Part shown: one piece after another, positions 8,870 through 17,595 of the stretch
Layout of the letters: every line of letters begins with the position of its first letter
Position numbering within the stretch: position 1 is the stretch's first letter
NCBI GenBank assembly: GCA_040830545.1
Contig: JBFOMB010000187.1
Coordinates: 1 to 39,716 of the forward strand
Length of the DNA: 39,716 nucleotides
From: HXMU1420-2 sp040830545
Lineage (GTDB): Bacteria; Pseudomonadota; Alphaproteobacteria; Rhodobacterales; Rhodobacteraceae
Direction: 5' to 3'
The notes under the pieces: generated by a model
Databases searched by the model: none
Seen by the model: only the letters and a program-made list of their open reading frames with translations
Told to the model about the DNA's origin: nothing
Made by a program: the position numbers and the translations under genes

Positions 8870-10851
8870 TGAGCATGTCGGAAAACATGACCAACCTGTC
8901 CTACCGGCGCAGATTGCCGCCCTTCCCCCAATCGGAGGCAGAGCGCGAAAACACAGGTGAAGGGTTCGACATCTACCGCGCGCTGCGGGGGTGGTCCGCG
9001 CCCACGACGTCCCGGTTCCGGTCCCGAACAGCTTGGCGCACGGCTCGCGCCGCGTTGAAGCAGACGCAATGGGTGGATGCAGATGACGCTGCGTTGGATG
9101 CGGCTTGGGTGGAGGCGACCCGGGCCGCGCGGGCGCAGGTGCGTAGTGGGGTGCGTGCGCCCGGAGCCCGGCACCGTGTCGCGGCCCGGCGGCTGGCACT
9201 TTTGCGGGAACTGACGCGGCGGGTCACTGGGCTGTTGCCACATCCGGTCCAATTGGTCGCCACCGCCGCCCTGTCCGAACGCACAGGGGTGGAAATGGCG
9301 ACGGGTGAGGGCAAAACGCTGGTCACCGTCATGGCCGCCGCGTTGCAGGCAGCCGAAGGATGGCCGGTGCATGTGATTACGGCCAACGATTACTTGGCCT
9401 TGCGCGATCTGGAAAAGGGCACGGCCCTGTTTGATCGCCTTGGCCTGACATCCGCAGGGATTGACCCGGACGCGATGCCACCAGAGCGGGCCGCGCTGTA
9501 TGCGGCGGATATCGTCTATGCCTCCTCCAAGGAAATCGCGTTCGACCACCTGCGGGACCGGATTGCTTTTGGGCAGACCTCGGGTCTTGGCCTGCGCCTG
9601 GCGGATATGTTGGGGGCAGGGCAGAAACCGGTGATGCGCGGGCTGTGGTCGGCGATTGTGGACGAGGCCGACAGCGTCATGATCGACGAGGCCCGCACGC
9701 CGCTGGTGATTTCCACCCCCGGCAGTGCAACGGCAGAGGGTGACGTGGCCGACATCGCCCATCAGGCGGTGATGCTGGCACAAACCCTTGTGCCGGGGCG
9801 CGACCTGATCCTTGCACCCGGTACGGAACAGCCCGTGTCGCTGACCGATGCCGGTCTATCCGCCGTGCTGGACTCCGCCGCCGAAATGCCCGGTGTCTGG
9901 CAGGGCCAGCGCCGCGCACGCGAATTGGCGGAACGCGCCTGTTTTGCGCTGCACATGCTGACCCGCGACAAGGATTACATCCTGACACCCGAGGATAAGG
10001 TCGAGATTGTGGATGAAAACACCGGTCGGATCATGCCGGATCGTACCTGGTCGGACGGGTTGCACCAGATGGTCGAGGTGAAAGAGGGGTTGGACCCCAG
10101 CGAAGATCGCAAGATCATCGGGCGCCTGACGTTTCAGCGGTTTTTCCGCCGGTATCGCCGTCTTTCCGGCCTGTCCGGCACGCTGCACGAAGCGCGACGA
10201 GAACTAAAAGAAACCTATGATCTGACCATCATGCAGGTGCCCACTCATCGCCCACCGCAGCGCAGGCAGGGACCATCGCAAATCCTGCCCACGAAGGATG
10301 CGAAGTGGCAGGCGCTGGCCGAAGCAGCAGCGGCGCACCACATGGCGGGTCGGCCCGTTCTGGTCGGAACGTCCAGCGTGTCAGCGGCAGAGGCGGCCTC
10401 GGATGCGTTGACCGCAGCCGGGATCGACCACCGCGTGCTGTCCGCCCGACAGTCCGAGGATGAAGCGCGGGTGATTGAAACTGCGGGCATCTCGGGCACC
10501 GTAACGGTCGCGACCAACATGGCGGGGCGGGGGGCGGACATCGTACTGGATGACGCGGCGCGCGAGGCGGGTGGTCTGGTGGTCCTGCTGGCCCAACGGC
10601 ATGACGCCGCGCGGATTGACCGACAGCTGATTGGCCGCGCGGCGCGGCAGGGGGATCCGGGTCTGTACGAGGTGATCCTGTCAGCCGAGGATGAGATTCT
10701 GGGGAAATCGCCGCCTGCCAATCCGACGCTGGCCAGCTTCGACGCCGCGCAGGCGAAACTGGAACACATGCATGCCCGCCAACGCGCGGAATTGGCACAG
10801 ATGGAAGATGGGTTGGACGACATGACCGCATTCACCGGGGGGCTGGAATGA
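8869..10851 (+). CDS. SecA-like ATPase lacking the SecA C-terminal domains
   Basis: SecA paralogue of 660 residues. The ATG at 8869 overlaps the upstream TGA by one base, indicating translational coupling; an in-frame ATG at 8824 would overlap by 46 bases. Walker A is TGEGKT (145-150), and the Walker B/SecA signature VDEADSVMIDEARTPLVIS starts near 264. The preprotein cross-linking region ends in ENTGRIMPDRTWSDGLHQ. NBD2 carries GLSGTL, VPTHRP, NMAGRGADIVL (from ~550) and RIDRQLIGRAARQGDPG. The protein ends just as the helical scaffold would begin (AQAKLEHMHARQR), so most of the scaffold, the wing domain and the zinc/SEC-C tail are absent; housekeeping SecA is about 900 residues. All ATPase motifs look intact, so this is probably a working motor with changed partners. 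Its place between adaptor genes suggests it drives export of the giant protein. Confidence 0.9.
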   Translation: MSMSENMTNLSYRRRLPPFPQSEAERENTGEGFDIYRALRGWSAPTTSRFRSRTAWRTARAALKQTQWVDADDAALDAAWVEATRAARAQVRSGVRAPGARHRVAARRLALLRELTRRVTGLLPHPVQLVATAALSERTGVEMATGEGKTLVTVMAAALQAAEGWPVHVITANDYLALRDLEKGTALFDRLGLTSAGIDPDAMPPERAALYAADIVYASSKEIAFDHLRDRIAFGQTSGLGLRLADMLGAGQKPVMRGLWSAIVDEADSVMIDEARTPLVISTPGSATAEGDVADIAHQAVMLAQTLVPGRDLILAPGTEQPVSLTDAGLSAVLDSAAEMPGVWQGQRRARELAERACFALHMLTRDKDYILTPEDKVEIVDENTGRIMPDRTWSDGLHQMVEVKEGLDPSEDRKIIGRLTFQRFFRRYRRLSGLSGTLHEARRELKETYDLTIMQVPTHRPPQRRQGPSQILPTKDAKWQALAEAAAAHHMAGRPVLVGTSSVSAAEAASDALTAAGIDHRVLSARQSEDEARVIETAGISGTVTVATNMAGRGADIVLDDAAREAGGLVVLLAQRHDAARIDRQLIGRAARQGDPGLYEVILSAEDEILGKSPPANPTLASFDAAQAKLEHMHARQRAELAQMEDGLDDMTAFTGGLE

Positions 10852-11660
10852 AAACACACCACCTTTGGGCCTTCGTCGCCTTATCCATAGCGACGCCAGC
10901 GGCGTCGCAGGAGGCGATTTCCTGCATTTTCGAACCATCGCGCAGTGTCACCCTCTCTGCTCCTGTACCCGGCATTCTGGAAGAGGTCGCCGTATCGCGC
11001 GGGGATCAGGTAGAGGCCGGTGACCTGATCGCCCGGATCGATTCCACCGTTGAACGCGCGGCCCTGAAAGCGGCCCGCTTCCGCGCGGCAAGCCGGGCGA
11101 CAATCCAGTCTGCGGAAACCCGACTGGCCGAAGCGCAGCGTCAGTTGGCGCAGATCGTGTCGCTGGCCGAACGCGGCGTCGCATCGAAAAGCACGCTGGC
11201 CGAACTCACTGCTGAAGTGCTGCTGGCGGAAAGCCTGTTGCAGGAGGCGCGGGATGTTCAGCAAGGCGCGCAACTGGATGTTCGCGGGGCCGAAGCGGCC
11301 CTGGAGCAGCGGATCGTGCGCGCGCCGGTGTCCGGCGTGATTCTGGAACAGGAACCGGATGTCGGCGAATACGCCGCGCAGGACACGGTTCTGGCCGAAC
11401 TGGTCGTGGTGGATCATCTGAATGCCGAGGTACTGATGCCCTCGGACACCTATCGGCAGGTTCAGGAAACGTCCGTCATCACCGTATGGGATGCGGGGCG
11501 AGAAACCTCTGTCCTCGGTCAGTTGCTGGCCAAGGATGCTGTGATCGACCCGGCCAGCCGGACTTACGGTCTGTCAATTTCGGTCGAAAACGGCGACGGG
11601 CGCTTTATTCCAGGCACCCGTTGCCACATTCAGTTCGATCAGGTCAGCGCAGAAAACTGA
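10848..11660 (+). CDS. Periplasmic adaptor (HlyD/RND membrane-fusion type), secreted
   Basis: Protein of 270 residues whose ATG overlaps the SecA-like stop codon by four bases (ATGA). Residues 1-21 form a signal peptide with a plausible AxA-type cleavage site (TPAASQ). The mature part has a lipoyl-like half-motif (SAPVPGILEEVAVSRGD), an alpha-hairpin (~65-145) and the matching second half (VRAPVSGVILEQEPDVGEYA), then a beta domain ending GRFIPGTRCHIQF. This is the short form of an MFP. There is no RND pump or ABC protein beside it, so its partner is probably the membrane proteins encoded just upstream. It is the third adaptor-type module in the cassette. Last gene of the group, four bases from the convergent sapC-like gene. 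Confidence 0.85.
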   Translation: MKTHHLWAFVALSIATPAASQEAISCIFEPSRSVTLSAPVPGILEEVAVSRGDQVEAGDLIARIDSTVERAALKAARFRAASRATIQSAETRLAEAQRQLAQIVSLAERGVASKSTLAELTAEVLLAESLLQEARDVQQGAQLDVRGAEAALEQRIVRAPVSGVILEQEPDVGEYAAQDTVLAELVVVDHLNAEVLMPSDTYRQVQETSVITVWDAGRETSVLGQLLAKDAVIDPASRTYGLSISVENGDGRFIPGTRCHIQFDQVSAEN

Positions 11661-11664
11661 CCCA

Positions 11665-12447
11665 TCATTCGCCATCGACGGCTTCTGCTTCCGGCTCTGG
11701 CTCCGTCGGTGCAGCGGCGCCTTCGTCGTTCTTCGCTGCCTGATCTGCAAGTGTTGCGAAATGGCGCAGGGATGCCAGATGCAGGAAGGTGCATTCCAGC
11801 TCGTCCGTATCGAACATCTCTTTCAAAACGTCGGTGTCGATGGCCTTCAGCTTCTCGCGGTCAATGGTCAGGAACCCGGTCAAGCGCCGGGGTTCAGCAC
11901 CCGGAACGTTAAATTGCGCCTCCATCGGACGCAGCAGGTCGAGGTCAATCAGGCGCTGGCAATATTGCTGCGTGCGGCGGAACTTGACTTGATAGTCCTC
12001 CAGAAACGCCAGAACTGAGGCAAGGTATTGAGTCTGGTTCCCCTCGGCATCAAACAGCCGCTCGCCACGTCCTTCGTTGTTCACACCGGGATAGGCTTCG
12101 TCCACGAACAGCAGCGCGCGACCGTCTTCGTTGGCCTGGCTGAACACAAACGGGTAGCGGCGGATGAACACTGGCATGAACCGCGCAGTCCACGCGCCAT
12201 TGTCGTCCACAAACTGGTTTTCGCCACCGGCCACGCCCAGAATCGCGGTCGGTACGATGTTCTTGTCCTGACCTGCGAACACGATGGGGAATTCCGCACC
12301 TGCCTCGGCAAATTCGGCGGCGACCAGCGGAACAGAGTTAACGGATTTGGCAAAGCTGAAATCGTCGGTTGCCTTGATGCAGGTTTCGCGATGAGCGGTG
12401 GCGCTAACGGCAACGGGCTTTTCATAAAATAGAAGTTGTGCGGTCAT
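11665..12447 (-). CDS. SapC family protein
   Basis: Protein of 260 residues matching the SapC family (named after the Campylobacter fetus S-layer locus): YPFVFSQANEDGRALLFVDE, GERLFDAEGNQT, FLEDYQVKF and the C-terminal GFLTIDREKLKAI. No signal peptide or TM segment is seen, so it is probably cytosolic. It ends in an acidic, Ala/Glu/Pro-rich tail. The molecular role of the family is not established; members often accompany surface-layer or large exoprotein secretion genes. Here it converges on the export cassette with only four bases between the stops. The Shine-Dalgarno is weak. Confidence 0.85.
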   Translation of the reverse strand: MTAQLLFYEKPVAVSATAHRETCIKATDDFSFAKSVNSVPLVAAEFAEAGAEFPIVFAGQDKNIVPTAILGVAGGENQFVDDNGAWTARFMPVFIRRYPFVFSQANEDGRALLFVDEAYPGVNNEGRGERLFDAEGNQTQYLASVLAFLEDYQVKFRRTQQYCQRLIDLDLLRPMEAQFNVPGAEPRRLTGFLTIDREKLKAIDTDVLKEMFDTDELECTFLHLASLRHFATLADQAAKNDEGAAAPTEPEPEAEAVDGE

Positions 12448-12706
12448 GATTTGTCTTTGTCCAATTAACGAATACAGACTTTATCCTGCATCGCGGCTTT
12501 GGCTATTGCAATGAAACAATTTCGGTCATTTTTGGGCGCTCCGAGCCCCATTGGCGATGAAATAGGGTATTTGTTCCTGCCTGCACAAAGTGCGCTGCGG
12601 ATGATCCATCTCCGGAACGTGATGGAAGGTTCCGAAGACAGCTGAGCAATTCGCATTGAGGTTCCCGAAACACTCGTGCGAGAGTTCGCGGCAGGAGGAA
12701 CCCGTC
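12448..12706. promoter_or_regulatory. Divergent intergenic region of sapC-like and SDR genes
   Basis: At 259 bases this is the longest gap between genes in the window. It is more AT-rich near the sapC-like start (12448-12560) and should hold the promoters of both divergent genes. I see no convincing -35/-10 pair, operator dyad, RNA gene or small conserved frame. A strong ribosome-binding site AGGAGG (12693-12698) precedes the SDR start. Confidence 0.4.
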
Positions 12707-13384
12707 ATGACAACAGCACTCATCATCGGCGCGGGCCCCGGCCTGTCGGCGTCCCTGGCGCGCAAGCTTCGGGCCCGGGGGCACCACATTGTGTTGGCAG
12801 CGCGCGATACGTCTGATCTGGGCGATCTGGCGGCAGAGACGGGTGCGGTTCTGGTGGATTGCAACGCCCGTGATCGGGATGACATGGAGCGGCTGTTTCA
12901 GACCATCGACGCTCAACCAGAACCGTTGGAGATTGCGGTTTACAATCCCAGTGCCCGGATACGCGGCCCAGTGCATGAGTTGGACCCAGAGGGCGTGGAA
13001 AACGCGATCCTTGTGTCGGGCTATGGCGCGTTTCTGATGGCACATCACGCGGTCAAACGCATGTTGCCGCGTGGAAACGGTGCGCTGTTGTTCACGGGGG
13101 CCTCTGCCGGGGTGAAGGGCTATCCCAACTCCTCCACCTTCGCGATGGGCAAATTCGCGCTGCGGGGCCTGTGCCAGTCATTGGCACGCGAGCTACAACC
13201 GCAGGGCATTCATATCGGACATTTCGTAATCGACGGGGGCATCGCCAGGGCGGACATGGCAAACGAGGATGCCAAATGGCTGGACCCGGATGCGATTGCC
13301 GACAGCTACCTGCATTTCCTCGATCAACCCCGGTCCGCATGGTCCTGGGAAATTGAGCTGCGCCCCTGGGTGGAAAACTTCTAA
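12707..13384 (+). CDS. Short-chain dehydrogenase/reductase (SDR) with Phe at the Tyr position
   Basis: Protein of 225 residues. The start at 12707 is chosen because AGGAGG sits eight bases upstream; an earlier in-frame TTG/GTG-type start has no such site. The N-terminal Rossmann motif GAGPGLSASLA binds NAD(P). TGASAG is the SDR serine-strand region. The catalytic YxxxK is changed to FAMGK (Phe145, Lys149). Without the tyrosine the usual acid/base chemistry is doubtful, although several SDR-like proteins keep the fold with altered catalysis. Substrate unknown. The MFS gene follows on the same strand after about 50 bases, so the two may be cotranscribed. Confidence 0.85.
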   Translation: MTTALIIGAGPGLSASLARKLRARGHHIVLAARDTSDLGDLAAETGAVLVDCNARDRDDMERLFQTIDAQPEPLEIAVYNPSARIRGPVHELDPEGVENAILVSGYGAFLMAHHAVKRMLPRGNGALLFTGASAGVKGYPNSSTFAMGKFALRGLCQSLARELQPQGIHIGHFVIDGGIARADMANEDAKWLDPDAIADSYLHFLDQPRSAWSWEIELRPWVENF

Positions 13385-13419
13385 GGGCACGAACGCATGA
13401 CCACAGTTCATTATCACCG

Positions 13420-14652
13420 ATGCAGGGTGCCCGTATGACCAGCGATGTCCTGGACAGTCGTTATTCGTGGATCAGGCTGGGGATCACCTTGCTGATCGCC
13501 ATGGTGGCCAATGTGGGCATCTGGGCGGTTGTCGTGATCCTGCCGCATGTTGAGGTCGATTTTGGCGCGACGCGGGCTGCGGCCTCGATGCCGTATACCA
13601 TGACGATGATCGGGTTTGCGGTTGGCAACCTGCTGATTGGACGGCTGGTGGATCGGTTCGGTGTGACCCTGGCGCTAAGCGGTGCAGCGGTTGTCATCGG
13701 GGTCAGCTACGGGTTGGCCGCACTGGCCCCGAACATCTTTGTTTATTCACTGATTCATCTGGCACTGGGGCTCGGCACGGCGGTTGGATTTGGGCCGCTA
13801 ATGGCCGACATATCACATTGGTTTATCCGTCGGCGCGGGATTGCGGTCGCGATCACCGCCAGTGGGAATTACCTGTCCGGCGCGATCTGGCCAATTGTCA
13901 TGTCAGGCATGTTGGCCGATGGGGATTGGCGGCAGGTCTACATGTTGCTGGGGCTGATCACGGTGGTCACGGTTATCCCGCTGTCCCTGTTGCTGCGCCG
14001 CCGAGTCCCTGCTGAGGCGCAGGGCCAGGCCGAGGCCGCTGCAACCCAACGCACCGCGAGTGTGGGTCTGTCCCCTCGGACGCTGCAATACCTGCTGGGG
14101 TTTGCAGGCATCGGATGTTGTGTCGCCATGTCAATGCCGCAGGTTCACATCGTCGCTTATTGCGTTGGTCTGGGTTACGGGCCTGCGGTTGGGGCAGAGA
14201 TGCTGTCGCTGATGTTGTTGGGTGGGGTGGTCAGCCGCCTGATCTCGGGTCTGGTAGCGGACAAATTAGGCGGCGTGCTCACTTTGCTGATCGGGTCGGT
14301 CCTGCAATGCATGGCGCTGTTTTTCTACCTGCCCTATGACGGCATGGTGTCACTCTACATCGTCAGTACGATCTTTGGCCTCAGTCAGGGCGGCATCGTG
14401 CCCAGTTACGCGCTGGTCGTGCGGGAATACATGCCCGCACGCGAGGCAGGTGCACGTGTGGGTTTCGTGATCATGATGACAGTGCTGGGCATGGCGCTCG
14501 GCGGCTGGCTGTCCGGCTGGATCTACGACCTGACAGGCAGCTACTTCTGGGCCTTCCTGAACGGGATTGTCTGGAACTTCATGAACATCGCGATCATGGT
14601 GATGTTGCTGATCCGGTCCCGCCCTCGCAGCCCTGAACCGGTGCCTGCATGA
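13420..14652 (+). CDS. MFS transporter
   Basis: Inner-membrane protein of up to 410 residues with about twelve hydrophobic helices. The loop 2-3 signature NLLIGRLVDRFG is present, and the second half begins after a polar loop rich in Ala/Glu/Gln (~200-215). The pattern (VEVDFGATRAAASMPYTM near TM1-2) is reminiscent of monocarboxylate/OFA-type carriers; the substrate cannot be read from the sequence. The ATG at 13435 (after CAGGG) is an alternative start that would remove five residues. The gene ends four bases from the convergent trhO stop. Confidence 0.85.
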   Translation: MQGARMTSDVLDSRYSWIRLGITLLIAMVANVGIWAVVVILPHVEVDFGATRAAASMPYTMTMIGFAVGNLLIGRLVDRFGVTLALSGAAVVIGVSYGLAALAPNIFVYSLIHLALGLGTAVGFGPLMADISHWFIRRRGIAVAITASGNYLSGAIWPIVMSGMLADGDWRQVYMLLGLITVVTVIPLSLLLRRRVPAEAQGQAEAAATQRTASVGLSPRTLQYLLGFAGIGCCVAMSMPQVHIVAYCVGLGYGPAVGAEMLSLMLLGGVVSRLISGLVADKLGGVLTLLIGSVLQCMALFFYLPYDGMVSLYIVSTIFGLSQGGIVPSYALVVREYMPAREAGARVGFVIMMTVLGMALGGWLSGWIYDLTGSYFWAFLNGIVWNFMNIAIMVMLLIRSRPRSPEPVPA

Positions 14653-14656
14653 ACGG

Positions 14657-15556
14657 TCAGGCCAAGTGGCGTTCACCCCGATTGCGGGCCAGGTCGATCT
14701 GTTTCTGACGTTCGCGGAACCGCGCCTTGTCCGCCTCGGTCGTTTCATCCGCGCACAGGTGACAGCACACGCCACGTTCGTACTCGGGCCGCGCTTTGTC
14801 CTCTGGCAGGATCGGGCGACGGCACCCATGGCACAGCTCGTGCGGCCCTTCGACCAGCCCGTGCCCGACGCTCACCCGGTTATCAAAGACAAAGCACTCG
14901 CCTTGCCACAGGCTCTGTTCGGCAGGCACGTTTTCCAGGTATTTCAGAATGCCGCCCTTGAGGTGATAGACCTCTTCAACGCCCTGACCCAGCAGGTAGT
15001 TCGTCGATTTCTCGCAACGGATGCCGCCCGTGCAGAACATCGCAATCCGCTTGTTGCCGAACCGCTCTTTGTTGGCCTCCCACCACTCGGGGAACTCACC
15101 AAAGGACTTGGTTTCCGGATCTATCGCACCGTCAAAGGTGCCGATCGCTACTTCGTAATCGTTCCGCGTGTCGATCACCGCAACATCCGGTGCGGAAATC
15201 AGGGCATTCCAATCCTCCGGCGCAACATAGTGGCCAACCCGGGCGCGCGGATCGACATCCGGCTGGCCCATGGTCACGATTTCCTTTTTCAACCGCACTT
15301 TCATGCGGGCAAAAGGCGGTTCCGTGGCGGTGCTTTCCTTCCATTCCAGATCAGCGCAACCGGGAAGGGCACGGATATGGGCCAAAGCCGCGTCGATCCC
15401 GACGCGCGATCCGGCAATGGTACCGTTGATCCCTTCGTTCGCCAGCAACAGCGTGCCTTTGACACCCTGCGCATCGCACAGCGATAGCAACGGCCCCTGC
15501 AACGCGGCGGGGTCGGGAAAGGTGGTAAAGTGATAGAGCGCAGCAACGGTAAACAT
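14657..15556 (-). CDS. trhO: tRNA uridine-34 hydroxylase TrhO (rhodanese family, YceA-like)
   Basis: Protein of 299 residues. TrhO catalyses O2-dependent hydroxylation of U34 to ho5U in tRNA, the first step to (m)cmo5U wobble bases. Recognisable segments are the N-terminal acylphosphatase-like part (LLLANEGINGTIAG), the hinge (MKVRLKKEIVTMG) and the rhodanese domain (VIDTRNDYEVAIGTF) with the catalytic loop CTGGIRCEKS. The C-terminal part carries cysteine pairs (CHGCRRP, GVCCHLC) that probably bind zinc. Length and order match the family. AGGAG lies 12 bases before the ATG. It is 41 bases downstream of the yegD-like gene on the same strand, so the two are likely cotranscribed. Confidence 0.92.
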   Translation of the reverse strand: MFTVAALYHFTTFPDPAALQGPLLSLCDAQGVKGTLLLANEGINGTIAGSRVGIDAALAHIRALPGCADLEWKESTATEPPFARMKVRLKKEIVTMGQPDVDPRARVGHYVAPEDWNALISAPDVAVIDTRNDYEVAIGTFDGAIDPETKSFGEFPEWWEANKERFGNKRIAMFCTGGIRCEKSTNYLLGQGVEEVYHLKGGILKYLENVPAEQSLWQGECFVFDNRVSVGHGLVEGPHELCHGCRRPILPEDKARPEYERGVCCHLCADETTEADKARFRERQKQIDLARNRGERHLA

Positions 15557-15597
15557 GGCGGCGATCTACTCCTGAGACGAGCAATGTTCCATGGGTC

Positions 15598-16821
15598 TCA
15601 TCGCCGCGCCGCTTCTAAGGCCAGACCGCTTGCGACGGCGGTGAACACTTCGGAGGTTTCGGGTACAGCGTTTGGGAACATCGCCTCGATCCGCTGACGG
15701 ATCACAGACATCAGGCTGGACCCGCCGACATAAACAATCCGATCGACCGAGGCAGCAGGGCATCCCGCAATATCCAGCGTTTCTTGCGCGCAGGCGGCAA
15801 TTTCCTCGGCCTGGGCAGCCAGCTGCAAACGCACGTCCTGCGGTGAAATCCATGCCTCCAGCCCGGACTCAACCACGTCCAACACCACACGTCCCGAGTC
15901 CCCCGAATTGGCACGGATTTTGCCAGCTTCGATCGCGTATGCAATGTCATGCCCCAAATGCATCTCCAGCACATCAGCAAGACGCTCGAACAGGTGCGCT
16001 TCCGGGGCCAGTCGCACCCATTTCTTCACATCCCGCAGCAACGAGGGGCTGTAGACAAACGCGATCTTTTCCCAGGCCGCCAGATCGTGGAACAGCGCGC
16101 GCGGCGCGGTATGGCTGCCGCTGCCCATTTCATTCCCGATCTCGGCCCCGTACCCCAGCAGTGGCATGGCATGAGACAGGTTCAGGATCCTGTCGAAATC
16201 CGTCCCACCCATGCGGATGCCCTGACTGGCATGAATCCGGGTTTCGCCATCGACCCGATCACACAGTGTAAAATCCGAAGTCCCGCCGCCAATATCCACG
16301 ATCAGCATCCGTCCAGATCCGCCCGTTGCCAATGCCGCAGCCTCGGGTTCCGGCAAAAAACTGACCGAGGAAAACCCGGCCAGATGATAGGCCTCTTCCA
16401 AATCCACGGCAGCCTGCGCATTGCGCGCCTCGGATTTCGAATGGAACCGCACCGGTCGGCCCGACACCGCCTGATCATAGGTGGCACCAGTCGATTGCTC
16501 GGCACGCGCGCGAATCTCTCCCAAAAACCGCGCGATCACCTCGATCAAACTCAGCTTCTCGTTCAGGAACTGCCGTTTTTCGCGCGCCAGCGGAGTTCCC
16601 AGAATGCTTTTGAGCGCGCGCATGAAACGTCCATCTTGCCCGGATGTCATCGCGCTTACCCCGTTCCGGCCATACAGCGTCTTGCCCGCACCGAAATCCA
16701 GAAACACAACAGTGGGCAGGGTCGTTTCACCCGGTTCCAGTTCCAGCAACCGGGGCGTTCCGTCAACCAGAATGCTGGCAGCAGTATTCGACGTGCCGAA
16801 ATCAATGCCCAGGGCAGACAT
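15598..16821 (-). CDS. yegD: Hsp70-family protein, YegD-like
   Basis: Protein of 407 residues containing essentially only the actin-like ATPase fold of Hsp70. Phosphate 1 motif is GIDFGTSNTAAS, phosphate 2 is LIVDIGGGTSDF, and the adenosine-binding segment is IVYVGGSSLMSVIR. The C-terminal substrate-binding and lid domains of DnaK are missing, as in E. coli YegD (about 450 residues). Such proteins are poorly characterised chaperone relatives. GAGGAGG six bases upstream supports the start. It is divergent from pncA and leads into trhO. Confidence 0.85.
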   Translation of the reverse strand: MSALGIDFGTSNTAASILVDGTPRLLELEPGETTLPTVVFLDFGAGKTLYGRNGVSAMTSGQDGRFMRALKSILGTPLAREKRQFLNEKLSLIEVIARFLGEIRARAEQSTGATYDQAVSGRPVRFHSKSEARNAQAAVDLEEAYHLAGFSSVSFLPEPEAAALATGGSGRMLIVDIGGGTSDFTLCDRVDGETRIHASQGIRMGGTDFDRILNLSHAMPLLGYGAEIGNEMGSGSHTAPRALFHDLAAWEKIAFVYSPSLLRDVKKWVRLAPEAHLFERLADVLEMHLGHDIAYAIEAGKIRANSGDSGRVVLDVVESGLEAWISPQDVRLQLAAQAEEIAACAQETLDIAGCPAASVDRIVYVGGSSLMSVIRQRIEAMFPNAVPETSEVFTAVASGLALEAARR

Positions 16822-16934
16822 GGCAGCCTCCTCTTTGTATCAGGAAAGACGCGCGGTCTAACGCCGATTGAAGCGGGATGCAATTGAAACTAAGCCTGTG
16901 TCATCCAGTCTGCGCAGGGTGAAGGAGAGCTTTG

Positions 16935-17531
16935 ATGTCAAAGGCACTGATCGTGATCGACGTGCAGAACGATTTCTGCCCCGGGGGCGCGTTGGCCGTG
17001 CCGGAAGGGGATGTGATCGTTACGGGCATCAACGACCTGATGGCGGGGTTTGAGGCTGTTGTGCTCACGCAGGATTGGCACCCGGCGGGGCATTCCTCGT
17101 TTGCATCCTCCCACGACGGGTGCGCGCCCTATGATCTGACCGAAATGCCCTATGGCACGCAGGTGCTGTGGCCCGATCACTGCGTTCAGGGCACCGAAGG
17201 CGCGGCGTTTCATGATGGCCTGAACACCACGCGCGCCGATTTGATCGTCCGCAAGGGGTACAATCCGCAGATCGACAGCTATTCGGCCTTTTTCGAAAAC
17301 GACCGGACAACTCCGACCGGGCTGGAGGGGTACCTGCGCACACGCGGATTGACGGACCTGACCATGGTCGGGCTGGCGACGGATTTCTGTGTGCACTACT
17401 CCGCAGTAGATGCGGCCGCGCTGGGCTTCACCGTAGCGGTACGCACTGACCTGTGCCGGGCAATCGACCTGGACGGATCGCTCGCTGCAGCGTCAGAAGC
17501 GATGCAAAACGCGGGTGTGTCCCTGTCCTGA
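16935..17531 (+). CDS. pncA: Nicotinamidase PncA
   Basis: Protein of 198 residues that hydrolyses nicotinamide to nicotinate for NAD salvage. The catalytic triad is visible: Asp in IDVQNDFCPGG, Lys in VRKGYNP and Cys in GLATDFCVHYSA. Metal ligands are in TQDWHPAGHSSF and the following SSH. AAGGAG lies seven bases before the ATG at 16935; a TTG directly upstream is less likely. pncB, the next enzyme of the pathway, lies one gene downstream, with a sensor kinase between them. Confidence 0.95.
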   Translation: MSKALIVIDVQNDFCPGGALAVPEGDVIVTGINDLMAGFEAVVLTQDWHPAGHSSFASSHDGCAPYDLTEMPYGTQVLWPDHCVQGTEGAAFHDGLNTTRADLIVRKGYNPQIDSYSAFFENDRTTPTGLEGYLRTRGLTDLTMVGLATDFCVHYSAVDAAALGFTVAVRTDLCRAIDLDGSLAAASEAMQNAGVSLS

Positions 17532-17595
17532 ATTTCCGCTTTGTTAAAGCCTTTTTCGTAAGCCGGTACCTGATGCAAATGGATCAGGACCGGGT

